The notes under the pieces were generated by a model. That model had not been told where the DNA came from, did not search any database, and was given only the letters and a program-made list of their open reading frames with translations. Shown piece after piece: positions 9,190 to 15,776 of a stretch of 30,710 nt of DNA. Each line of letters opens with the position of its first letter. The first letter of the stretch is position 1. Source of the stretch: an uncultured Eubacteriales bacterium (GTDB taxonomy: Bacteria > Bacillota > Clostridia > Oscillospirales > Oscillospiraceae); the NCBI GenBank assembly GCA_900547405.1, contig URGL01000027.1:1-30710 (forward strand), read 5' to 3'. Position numbers and translations under genes: made by a program.

Positions 9190-9218
9190 ATTGTAACGTA
9201 GAAAAGGCAAATTGACAA
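9190..9218 (-). promoter_or_regulatory. Sigma-A-type promoter of the pyrH-polC operon
   Basis: On the minus strand, TTGTCA (9213-9218) is followed by a 17-bp spacer and TACAAT (9190-9195). This is five of six matches at each hexamer with ideal spacing. Transcription would begin near 9183 and run through pyrH to polC. No other good promoter is seen within that operon. Confidence 0.8.
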
Positions 9219-9320
9219 CTAGAAAATCTCAGAATTCGAAATAATTTCATAATCCTTAGAAAAAAGCCTCTCTTCTTTTTTCACATATGTCCAAATTTGC
9301 GCTGTCTTCCATGTTTTGGA

Positions 9321-9349
9321 TTGCTTTTTTTCCCACAATCGTTTATAAT
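9321..9349 (+). promoter_or_regulatory. Sigma-A-type promoter of glnS
   Basis: TTGCTT (9321-9326), a 17-bp spacer and a perfect TATAAT (9344-9349). The expected leader is only about 35-40 nt, too short for a T-box riboswitch, so glnS is apparently not tRNA-regulated by that mechanism. It fires away from the pyrH promoter, about 100 bp away. Confidence 0.8.
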
Positions 9350-9393
9350 AACGCATTATCGTACACTCACCACAAGAGAGGAAGGAATTTTAT

Positions 9394-11073
9394 ATGGCTG
9401 AGATCACCGAAAGCAAAAATTTCATCCATGCCTTTATCGAAGAGGATATCGCCCCCGGCGGCCAGTTCGCCGGGAAGACCGTCCACACCCGGTTCCCGCC
9501 GGAGCCCAACGGCTATCTGCACATCGGCCACTGCAAAGCCCTGATCATCGACTTCGGCACAGCCGAGAAGTTCGGGGGCCTGTGCAATCTGCGGATGGAC
9601 GACACGAACCCCACCAAAGAAGACGTAGAGTTTGTGGAGGCCATCCAGGAGGACATCCATTGGCTTGGCTTTGACTGGGGCGACCGGTTCTTCTACGGCT
9701 CCGACTACTTTGAGAAGGACTACGAATATGCCGTGGAGCTCATCAAAAAGGGATTGGCTTACGTATGCGAGTTGACCCCTGAGCAGTTCAAGGAGTACCG
9801 CGGAGATCTGAACACCCCCGCCGTCTCCCCCTATCGGGACCGGCCCATTGAAGAGAGCCTGGACCTTTTCGCCCGGATGCGTGCCGGGGAATTTGAGGAC
9901 AACCGCTATACCCTCCGGGCTAAAATCGACCTGGCCTCCGGCAACTTCAATATGCGTGACCCCGTTATCTACCGCATCCGCCATATGCACCACCACCGTC
10001 AGGGAGACAAATGGTGCATCTATCCCATGTACGACTTTGCACACCCCATTCAGGACGCCCTGGAGGGCATTACCCACTCCCTGTGCTCTCTGGAGTTTGA
10101 GAATCACCGTCCTCTTTACAATTGGGTGGTGGAGCATGTGTCTGTGCCCAATCATCCCCGGCAGATCGAGTTTGCCCGGCTGGGCATCGACCATACGGTT
10201 CTGAGTAAGCGGAAGCTCCGGGCTCTGGTGGAAAACGGCTATGTATCCGGCTGGGACGACCCCCGGATGCCCACACTCTGCGGCCTGCGCCGCCGGGGCT
10301 ATACGCCTGCCTCCATCCGCAACTTCTGCGATCGTGTGGGCGTGGCCAAGTCCCCCAACACCATTGAATACGCCTTCCTGGAGCATTGCCTCCGGGAGGA
10401 CCTGAACGAGACTGCCAAGCGGGTCATGGCCGTGCTGAAGCCTGTGAAGCTCACCATTACCAACTATCCCGAAGGCCAGAGCGAGACCTTCCTGGTGGAG
10501 AACAATCCCAACGATGCTGAGGCAGGTTCCCGGGAGATCACTTTCTCCAGAAACCTTTGGATCGAAGGGGATGATTTCCTGGCCCAGCCCATTCCCAAGT
10601 ACAAGCGGCTGTACCCCGACGGCCCCGAGTGCCGCCTGAAGGGCGCATACGTTATCAAGTGCACCGGCTGCGTAACCGACGAAAACGGAAACGTGACCGA
10701 GGTGCTGGCTACCTACGACCCTGACAGCAAGGGCGGCGATCCTGCCGACGGCCGGAAGATCAAGGGTGCCACCATCCACTGGGTAGACGCCAATAACTGC
10801 TACGACGCCGAGGTGCGGCAGTACAGCAATCTCTTTGAGGATCCTGACCCTGATGCTGCCGGAAAGGATTTCCTGGCCTGCCTGAATCCCAACTCTCTGG
10901 AGGTCCTCCAGGGCTGCAAAGTGGAGGCCTCTCTGAAAAATGCCAAGGCTCCCGAGAGCTACCAGTTCATGCGTCTTGGCTACTTCTGCCCGGACAGCAA
11001 GGATTCTGCCCCAGAGCATCTGGTGTTCAACCGCTCTGTCAGCCTGAAGGACAGCTTTAAGCCCGCGAAGTGA
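9394..11073 (+). CDS. glnS: Glutaminyl-tRNA synthetase
   Basis: Class I synthetase that charges tRNA-Gln directly. The 559-residue protein carries the HIGH motif at residues 43-46 (YLHIGHCKA). The KMSKS-equivalent loop reads VLSKRKL (VLSKR about 269-273), as in other GlnRS enzymes. It also has the family signature RFPPEPNGYLHIGH and the C-terminal beta-barrel anticodon-binding domains. ATG 9394 follows GGAAGGA. The gene is monocistronic, with its own promoter and a strong terminator. Many Firmicutes lack GlnRS and use GatCAB, but many Clostridia carry it, so its presence is not odd. A long open frame on the opposite strand is a coding shadow. Confidence 0.97.
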   Translation: MAEITESKNFIHAFIEEDIAPGGQFAGKTVHTRFPPEPNGYLHIGHCKALIIDFGTAEKFGGLCNLRMDDTNPTKEDVEFVEAIQEDIHWLGFDWGDRFFYGSDYFEKDYEYAVELIKKGLAYVCELTPEQFKEYRGDLNTPAVSPYRDRPIEESLDLFARMRAGEFEDNRYTLRAKIDLASGNFNMRDPVIYRIRHMHHHRQGDKWCIYPMYDFAHPIQDALEGITHSLCSLEFENHRPLYNWVVEHVSVPNHPRQIEFARLGIDHTVLSKRKLRALVENGYVSGWDDPRMPTLCGLRRRGYTPASIRNFCDRVGVAKSPNTIEYAFLEHCLREDLNETAKRVMAVLKPVKLTITNYPEGQSETFLVENNPNDAEAGSREITFSRNLWIEGDDFLAQPIPKYKRLYPDGPECRLKGAYVIKCTGCVTDENGNVTEVLATYDPDSKGGDPADGRKIKGATIHWVDANNCYDAEVRQYSNLFEDPDPDAAGKDFLACLNPNSLEVLQGCKVEASLKNAKAPESYQFMRLGYFCPDSKDSAPEHLVFNRSVSLKDSFKPAK

Positions 11074-11089
11074 CCCCAAAAATGTTTTT

Positions 11090-11124
11090 CCCGGATACCG
11101 ATGTGCTCGGTATCCGGGTTTTTT
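11090..11124 (+). terminator. Intrinsic terminator of glnS
   Basis: A perfect 12-bp stem (CCCGGATACCGA at 11090-11101, TCGGTATCCGGG at 11107-11118) with a five-base loop, followed by six T. The T-run contains the complement of the stop codon of the opposing small gene, so the two genes converge on this structure. A near copy of the stem lies at 11673-11698. Confidence 0.92.
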
Positions 11125-11596
11125 ATGGAATATCAAGGAGAAATTCGGCATCCATGATGCGGACGTAATTTTTCAGCAGAGTCGGATAATAGTCGGAAAT
11201 CACCACATAGAATCCATCCTGATACCGAATAAATCGCTTTTTCACTGTCCGCATTTCTTCATTGCTTGCGGTACAGGAAAAAGAATCCGAGTCCTGATCC
11301 CAATTCTTAGGGGTCCATTCCCAGTCCCAGCCATGGGCAGGATACGCTTCTGAGGTCCAGTTTATGGCCTCGTCCGCAGTGGCGTTTTCCAGCCGTAACA
11401 CAGTAAATCGATGGTCCTGGTTTTCCAGGCACAGCACTGCCTCCATCTGGGGGGCGTTGATTTTCAGATAGTCCGGGTCCACCTGCTGCCAGTCCTCCCC
11501 TTCCGGGACGCAGTAGGGGCCGTATTTTGCCGCCGTCTCCCCGATGGCTTCCTCTGAACGGGAGAAATAGAGGTCAATGATCCGCGCGTCCTCCAT
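11123..11596 (-). CDS. Unrecognised protein with a sigma-factor-like N-terminus
   Basis: A 157-residue cytoplasmic protein with no signal peptide or membrane segment. I chose ATG 11596 (MEDARIIDLYF) because AAGGAGGG lies directly upstream; an in-frame GTG at 11623 lacks such a site. Residues 1-29 (MEDARIIDLYFSRSEEAI and then GETAAKYGPYC) closely resemble the opening of clostridial ECF-like sigma-70 factors. The usual region-2 sequence (IAYNIL, then the DxEECVNDTYL block) does not follow. From about residue 30 the protein becomes an unrelated acidic, Trp- and Tyr-rich domain (WTSEAYPAHGWDWEW) that I do not recognise. It may be an in-frame deletion fusion of a sigma gene with its downstream neighbour, or a small regulator that kept the sigma N-terminus. 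Its base composition looks lower in G+C than its neighbours. It ends inside the glnS terminator. Confidence 0.72.
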   Translation of the reverse strand: MEDARIIDLYFSRSEEAIGETAAKYGPYCVPEGEDWQQVDPDYLKINAPQMEAVLCLENQDHRFTVLRLENATADEAINWTSEAYPAHGWDWEWTPKNWDQDSDSFSCTASNEEMRTVKKRFIRYQDGFYVVISDYYPTLLKNYVRIMDAEFLLDIP

Positions 11597-11663
11597 GGGT
11601 TTCCCTCCTTCTGTGTCTTTCACTTATAGAGTCGTAAAAAAGGAGCCTTGTGTTTCACTTTTG

Positions 11664-11698
11664 AAAAAAATTCCCGGATACCGTTTTTGGCATCCGGG
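11664..11698 (-). terminator. Intrinsic terminator facing leftwards (rex side)
   Basis: Arms CCCGGATACC (11673-11682) and GGCATCCGGG (11689-11698), 10 bp with one mismatch. On the minus strand they are followed by AA and then seven T (11664-11670). It is placed to end transcripts coming from rex, before the small gene that starts at 11596. The stem repeats that of the glnS terminator. Confidence 0.75.
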
Positions 11699-11702
11699 TA
11701 AT

Positions 11703-11829
11703 ACCCTCTCCCGGGAGAGGGTGGCAGGGCGAAGCCCTGACGGGTGTGGGGCGAGAACAGCATCGACTTAGTACCGCCCCTCATCCGTCTCGGCTACGCC
11801 GAGCCACCTTCCCCCAGGGGAAGGTTTTT
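11703..11829. repeat. Hairpin-rich intergenic repeat element
   Basis: About 125 bp holds four compact palindromes in a row. First is a 20-bp perfect palindrome (11703-11722, ACCCTCTCCC and its complement). Then come CAGGGC-GAA-GCCCTG (11725-11739), CTCGGC-TAC-GCCGAG (11789-11803), and CCTTCCCC-CA-GGGGAAGG followed by five T (11807-11829). No coding frame of interest crosses it. The layout (CCCTCTCCC..., CCCCTCATCCG..., CCTTCCCC...) resembles short dispersed repeats I associate with Oscillospiraceae intergenic regions, but copy number cannot be seen here. The last hairpin with its T-run could terminate rightward transcription; it abuts the rex stop codon. Confidence 0.65.
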
Positions 11830-12473
11830 CACTTTTTCTCTTCCTTTATGGCCGCTCTCAGATGCACGGAGAGCACCGCCAGCGAGGTCGCCATGTTTTC
11901 GTTCTGCACCAGGATATTGTCCGGCACATCCAGGTGGGTGGGGGCGAAATTCCAGATGGCCTTTACCCCTCCGGCGATGAGCATATCCGCAACCCCCTGG
12001 GCAGCGGAGGCGGGGACAGTGATGATGCCCATCAAGACCTTGTGGAGCTTGCAGTAGTGCTCCAGCTTGGTGATGGGGTACACCGGCTGGCCGTCCTCTG
12101 TCTTTTCGATGGAGGGGGCGATATCGAAGGCAGCCTGGATGTTCAGACCGTAAGCCTCGAAGCCGGTATAGGCCATCAGGGCCAGACCCAGCTTGCCCGC
12201 GCCAATGAGCACCGCATCGGTGGTGTTGTCGTAGCCCAAAAACTGCTCGATGTCGTCGATCAGCGCCTCCCGCTGGTAGCCGACCTTGGGGCGGCCGCCG
12301 TCGGAAACGATGGCCAGATCCTTGCGCACCTGCACCTCGCCCATGTCCAGAGCGTTGGCCAGTGCCGTGGCGGAGATATTGGCCGGGGCTGTATCCGGCA
12401 AACTCTTCAGGTAAGCCAGGTAGCCGGGGAGCCGCTTCAGCACCGCTTTGGAAACTTTCACATTACGTTCCAT
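11829..12473 (-). CDS. rex: Redox-sensing transcriptional repressor Rex
   Basis: Homodimeric repressor that reads the NADH/NAD+ ratio and controls fermentation and electron-transfer genes in Firmicutes. It has 214 residues, the usual length. The N-terminal winged-helix part includes ALANALDMGEVQVRKDLA (about residues 36-53). The Rossmann domain has GAGKLG at 91-96. The C-terminal domain-swapped helix is NMATSLAVLSVHLRAAI. Family members often have GVGNLG at the glycine motif; the A/K changes here leave the glycines intact. The gene is apparently monocistronic, with its own consensus promoter, an unusual AT-rich inverted repeat in its leader and a leftward terminator. Pyruvate:ferredoxin oxidoreductase at the right of the window is a plausible but unproven target. 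Confidence 0.96.
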   Translation of the reverse strand: MERNVKVSKAVLKRLPGYLAYLKSLPDTAPANISATALANALDMGEVQVRKDLAIVSDGGRPKVGYQREALIDDIEQFLGYDNTTDAVLIGAGKLGLALMAYTGFEAYGLNIQAAFDIAPSIEKTEDGQPVYPITKLEHYCKLHKVLMGIITVPASAAQGVADMLIAGGVKAIWNFAPTHLDVPDNILVQNENMATSLAVLSVHLRAAIKEEKK

Positions 12474-12493
12474 ATTCTTCCTCGTCCAATTTT

Positions 12494-12517
12494 TATCGAT
12501 ATATTTTTATATCGATA
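12494..12517. promoter_or_regulatory. Double TATCGATA palindrome in the rex leader
   Basis: Arms TATCGATATA (12494-12503) and TATATCGATA (12508-12517) are perfect complements separated by TTTT. Each arm itself contains the palindrome TATCGATA. It lies just downstream of the expected rex transcription start, between promoter and gene. It could be a protein-binding operator, read twice, or an RNA hairpin. It does not match the usual Rex operator (TTGTTAA...TTAACAA), so simple autoregulation is not indicated. Confidence 0.55.
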
Positions 12518-12530
12518 TATTTATACGTTG

Positions 12531-12559
12531 ATTATACCACCGGTCCTCTCTTTTTGCAA
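12531..12559 (-). promoter_or_regulatory. Sigma-A-type promoter of rex
   Basis: On the minus strand, TTGCAA (12554-12559), a 17-bp spacer and a perfect TATAAT (12531-12536). The predicted transcript starts near 12524 and its leader carries the TATCGATA repeats. Confidence 0.85.
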
Positions 12560-12610
12560 GCATTCCTTTTATAGGATTTTTTTATACATCTATAAGCGCT
12601 TTGTAAAAGG

Positions 12611-13315
12611 TCAGGCGCAGCTTGTCTGCCGAAGAAACTCCTTTCGGAGCTTGCCCAGGATCCGCTTTTCCAGTCTGGAAATATAGGACTGGGAGATACC
12701 CATTTTCTGGGCCACCTCCTTCTGGGTCAGTTCCTTTCGTCCGTCCAGGCCGAAGCGCATGGATACGATTTCCTGCTCTCGCTGGGGAAGCTCTGTCAAG
12801 GCTTGCCTTAGGACCATTACCTCAGCATCGGCCTCCAAAGGTCGCTGGATATCGTCCTCGGCAGTACCCAGGATGTCTGAAAGCAGCAGCTCATTTCCCT
12901 CCCCATCCAGATTGATAGGCTCGTCCAAAGAGACTTCCGCCTTCTGGTTTGCGATTTTCCGCAAATGCATGAGTATTTCGTTCTCGATGCACCGGGAGGC
13001 GTAGGTCGCCAGCTTAATGTTCCTGTCTGCCCGGTAGGTGCCGATGGCCTTCATGAGGCCAATGGTGCCGATGGAAATCAGGTCCTCCAGGTTGGTCCGG
13101 TCCCCATCAAACCGTCTGGCGATATAGACGACCAGTCGGAGATTATGCTCTACAAGGGTCTGCTTCGCTGTCTCCTCTCCCCGGGACAGGGCTTCAATGG
13201 CACGTTTTTCCTCTTCTCCCCGCAGCGGCGGCGGGAGCACATCGCTGCCTCCGATGTAAAAAATCCCTTGCTCTCCAGAAATCAACCATTTTTGCAACCA
13301 ACGAAGCAAATTCAT
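12611..13315 (-). CDS. sigE: Sporulation mother-cell sigma factor, pro-sigma-E
   Basis: Sigma-70 factor that starts the mother-cell programme after asymmetric division. The 234-residue protein has the cleavable pro-region followed by FYIGGSDVLPPPL (residues 19-31), a hallmark of pro-sigma-E. Region 2 follows (LISIGTIGLMKAIGTY, then LATYASRCIENEILMHLR). Region 4 has a complete helix-turn-helix (TQKEVAQKMGISQSYISRLEKR). ATG 13315 overlaps the spoIIGA stop as ATGA, so the protease and its substrate are made together, as in B. subtilis spoIIG. I see no convincing terminator after its stop, only a weak TTATAG/CTATAA pairing. Confidence 0.96.
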   Translation of the reverse strand: MNLLRWLQKWLISGEQGIFYIGGSDVLPPPLRGEEEKRAIEALSRGEETAKQTLVEHNLRLVVYIARRFDGDRTNLEDLISIGTIGLMKAIGTYRADRNIKLATYASRCIENEILMHLRKIANQKAEVSLDEPINLDGEGNELLLSDILGTAEDDIQRPLEADAEVMVLRQALTELPQREQEIVSMRFGLDGRKELTQKEVAQKMGISQSYISRLEKRILGKLRKEFLRQTSCA

Positions 13316-14070
13316 GCCATACCTCCCAGCAATGCCTGAAATTCTTCTCCTCCCAGCTCATTCGGGGCAAACGCGATGATGCAGCCCCGTTTTCTTCCGT
13401 CCCAGCGCACCTCCCCCATCCGCATGGCCAGCAGCAGTCCGGTCTTCCCCACGGCGTGATAGGGTACCAGCCGCAAACCCAGGCCTGGGTTACGTTCCAG
13501 GGTCTCCATCGGTTTTGCCAGCTGCTCCCGGCTGAGGCCGGTCAGTGCCGTTGCCTGATCGCACCCCAGTACCAGGACCTGCTCTCCGGTAATGGGGTCT
13601 CGGAGGGAATTTCCCGTATCCTTCAGCGCAGTCAGAGACAGCCGCTTTTCCCCCTGGCAGATCATCAGAGGCACCAGCTGTTTACCGGGAGTGCCGCCAA
13701 AGGCCACGCTGCACAGCAGCCACAGCCCCCCGCCGCAGGCCAGCAGCCGAAGCAGGTGCCCGCTCCCTGCCAGAGAAGCCATGCCTCCCAGGGCCAGACT
13801 CAGCACCGTAAATATGCCGCAGCGCCGCCAGGCACTTTTGGTGACCCCGAAGGCGATAGCCGAGATGAGCCCCAGGAAGACCAGCCGCCAGAGCACTCCC
13901 GCCAGGAAGGAAAAGCCAGGCACCAGGCAAAGCCCGCTGTAGACCGCACCCAGTACCGCCGCCCAAAGAAGCCGATCGGGATGTCCGGCAGTCCCCGACA
14001 ACTTCTGGGTGCCGAGAAGCAGCAGGTAATCCACGCCGAAATTTAAGAGCATGTATAGGTCCAGATACAT
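13312..14070 (-). CDS. spoIIGA: Sigma-E processing peptidase SpoIIGA
   Basis: Septal membrane aspartic protease that removes the sigma-E pro-sequence when signalled from the forespore by SpoIIR. I chose ATG 14070 (MYLDLYMLLN), preceded by AAGGAA, over an upstream in-frame ATG whose extra 29 residues look non-coding. The protein is 252 residues, somewhat shorter than B. subtilis SpoIIGA. About the first 130 residues are five or so hydrophobic helices. The cytoplasmic domain carries the protease motif LKDTGNSL (DTGN 151-154), with Asp151 the likely catalytic residue. A possible -10 (TATACT, 14101-14106 on the minus strand) is visible, but no good -35 or Spo0A box. Confidence 0.94.
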   Translation of the reverse strand: MYLDLYMLLNFGVDYLLLLGTQKLSGTAGHPDRLLWAAVLGAVYSGLCLVPGFSFLAGVLWRLVFLGLISAIAFGVTKSAWRRCGIFTVLSLALGGMASLAGSGHLLRLLACGGGLWLLCSVAFGGTPGKQLVPLMICQGEKRLSLTALKDTGNSLRDPITGEQVLVLGCDQATALTGLSREQLAKPMETLERNPGLGLRLVPYHAVGKTGLLLAMRMGEVRWDGRKRGCIIAFAPNELGGEEFQALLGGMA

Positions 14071-14144
14071 TTCCTTCCCCCCTCTGCCGGTGCTGCCTTG
14101 AGTATACCCCGCCTGGGGCGCAAAGGCCGTCGCTTGGAGCTCCG

Positions 14145-14184
14145 GCTTCCTGCGCAAGTTCTTCCCCGAAGGGCCTCAGGAAGC
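14145..14184 (-). other. Inverted repeat upstream of spoIIGA
   Basis: GCTTCCTG (14145-14152) and CAGGAAGC (14177-14184) can pair as an 8-bp stem around a 24-base loop. It lies between the DUF951 terminator and the spoIIGA start. No T-run follows on either strand. It may be a folded leader or just GC-rich chance. Confidence 0.3.
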
Positions 14185-14220
14185 GCAAAAGAAACGGCAC
14201 CTCCGAAAAACAGAGGTGCC
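14185..14220 (-). terminator. Intrinsic terminator after the DUF951 gene
   Basis: A perfect 8-bp stem, GGCACCTC (14196-14203) with GAGGTGCC (14213-14220), around a nine-base loop. On the minus strand it is followed by GTTTCTTTT. It closes the cobW-rarA-DUF951 group just after the DUF951 stop and separates it from spoIIGA. Confidence 0.8.
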
Positions 14221-14233
14221 CAGTGGGAATGAT

Positions 14234-14422
14234 TCAGGGTTCTTCTTTTCGCTCCACATTGCGGATATTTTTCTCGGCCTTGAATCTGGGGATCATGAGC
14301 TCGTGGCCGCATCCCAGGCATTTCAGGCGAAAGTCTGCCCCGGTACGCAGACACTGCCATCGCTTCTCGCCGCAGGGGTGGTTTTTTTTCATGACTAACA
14401 CGTCGCCAACTCGGATATCCAT
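14234..14422 (-). CDS. DUF951 zinc-ribbon-like small protein
   Basis: A 62-residue basic protein matching the DUF951 family: MDIRVGDVLVMKK, then HPCG (Cys17), and RTGADFRLKCLGCGHELM with Cys35 and Cys38. The cysteines suggest a bound zinc. The family is widespread in Firmicutes and its function is not established; the fold suggests nucleic-acid or ribosome contact, which is inference. ATG 14422 comes two bases after the rarA stop, so it is almost certainly co-translated with rarA, and a terminator follows. In many Firmicutes DUF951 lies near ychF or parB instead, so the rarA pairing is a local arrangement. Confidence 0.88.
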   Translation of the reverse strand: MDIRVGDVLVMKKNHPCGEKRWQCLRTGADFRLKCLGCGHELMIPRFKAEKNIRNVERKEEP

Positions 14423-14424
14423 GC

Positions 14425-15690
14425 TCAGTTCTCCTTTTTAATGCTCGCCCAATACTGCCGTGCTGCCTGTTCCAGCTTGTTGGGGCCATACTCGTAGTAC
14501 TTTTTCCCCACCAGATCATCCGGCAAATACTGCTGGGCCACCCAATGGTTGGGAAAATTGTGGGGGTACAGATACCCCTGGTCCCGTTCCTGAGTATAGG
14601 TGTCGGCGTGGACGTTTTGCAGCTGCCGTGGGAATCCTCTGCCCAATCCCTTCTGCACATCGCTGATGGCGGCATCCAGAGCCAGATGTCCGGAATTAGA
14701 CTTTGGAGAGGTTGCCATAAGCACCGCCGCATCTCCCAGGGGAATCCGAGCCTCCGGCATGCCCAGCATCAGGGCCATATCCACACAGGACTTGACGATG
14801 GGAATGATCTGCGGATAGGCCAGGCCTACATCCTCTGCCGCAATGACCATGAGCCGCCGGCAAGCGGCCTGCATCTGTCCCACCTCCAGAAGGCGTGCCA
14901 GATAGTGGCAGGCAGCATCCGGGTCTGAACCCCGGATGGACTTTTGCAGGGCAGACAGCAGATCGTAAAAGTTGTCTCCATCCCGATCTGCCCGCATGGC
15001 GCTCTTCTGTGTGACTGCTTGCGCGTCCTTCATGGTGAGTTTTATGCTGTTTCCTTCTGGCTTTGCAGCGGAGAACAGCACCTCCACCGCATTCATAGAT
15101 TTGCGTAGGTCTCCCCCGCTGGCTCCGGCGATGTACTCCAGAACCCCTTCCTCCGGTTGCGCAACCAGACCCGTCCGGTCCTCCATAAAGCAGACCGCCC
15201 GCTTGACAGCTTTCAGAGAAGCCTCTTTGGATATCTGCTTGAATTCAAACACCGTAGACCGGCTGAGGATGGCGTTGAAAACATAAAAATAAGGATTCTC
15301 CGTGGTGGAGGCAATCAGGGTGATTTTTCCGTTTTCGATGTATTCCAGCAAGGATTGCTGCTGCTTTTTGTTGAAGGACTGGATTTCGTCCAGGTACAGC
15401 AGCACTCCGTTGGGAGCCAGTAGTGTATCCAGCTGGGAAGTGATCTCCCGGATATCCGCCGTAGAGGCAGTGGTGGCGTTGAGTTTATAGAGGGACCGGT
15501 TGGTCTGCCTGGCGATGATGTTGGCTACGGTGGTCTTTCCCGTGCCGCTGGGGCCGTAGAAAACCATATTGGGAATGTTCCCGGACTGGATCAGGCGACG
15601 CAGGACAGCCCCTTCCCCCAAAATATGCTCCTGGCCTACCACATCATCCAAGGTCTGGGGCCGCAGGAGATCTGCCAGCGGTTGGTACAT
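14425..15690 (-). CDS. rarA: Replication-associated recombination protein A (MgsA/RarA AAA+ ATPase)
   Basis: Clamp-loader-related AAA+ ATPase that acts at stalled replication forks. It has 421 residues, the normal length. Walker A is GPSGTGKT (46-53); Walker B reads LLYLDEIQ (LDEIQ 100-104). Sensor-1 is ASTTENPYF, typical of RarA, and GGDLRKSMNA is sensor-2. The C-terminal tetramerisation domain includes RRLMVIAAEDVGLAYP and PHNFPNHWVAQQYLP. ATG 15690 follows GGGGAGGAG. No clear terminator separates it from the CobW-type gene 86 bases upstream, so it may be read from that operon as well as from an unseen promoter. Confidence 0.96.
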   Translation of the reverse strand: MYQPLADLLRPQTLDDVVGQEHILGEGAVLRRLIQSGNIPNMVFYGPSGTGKTTVANIIARQTNRSLYKLNATTASTADIREITSQLDTLLAPNGVLLYLDEIQSFNKKQQQSLLEYIENGKITLIASTTENPYFYVFNAILSRSTVFEFKQISKEASLKAVKRAVCFMEDRTGLVAQPEEGVLEYIAGASGGDLRKSMNAVEVLFSAAKPEGNSIKLTMKDAQAVTQKSAMRADRDGDNFYDLLSALQKSIRGSDPDAACHYLARLLEVGQMQAACRRLMVIAAEDVGLAYPQIIPIVKSCVDMALMLGMPEARIPLGDAAVLMATSPKSNSGHLALDAAISDVQKGLGRGFPRQLQNVHADTYTQERDQGYLYPHNFPNHWVAQQYLPDDLVGKKYYEYGPNKLEQAARQYWASIKKEN

Positions 15691-15776
15691 TTTATTTTCT
15701 CCTCCCCGCAGTCACAATCCCCCGGACATTCAAAGAAATCGGAAGAATATCCAGGGGATTTTGGAATTATCTCAAT

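Noticed and set aside
9115..9393. Possible T-box or other riboswitch between pyrH and glnS
   Set aside because: The glnS leader is too short and lacks the T-box sequence; the pyrH leader has only two simple hairpins.
9367..11151. Open frame of nearly 600 codons opposite glnS
   Set aside because: No recognisable domain and no ribosome site; the plus strand encodes an intact GlnRS with HIGH and VLSKR motifs.
14071..14195. Spo0A box expected upstream of spoIIGA
   Set aside because: I could not find a convincing TTTGTCGAA-like box; only a lone TATACT is visible.
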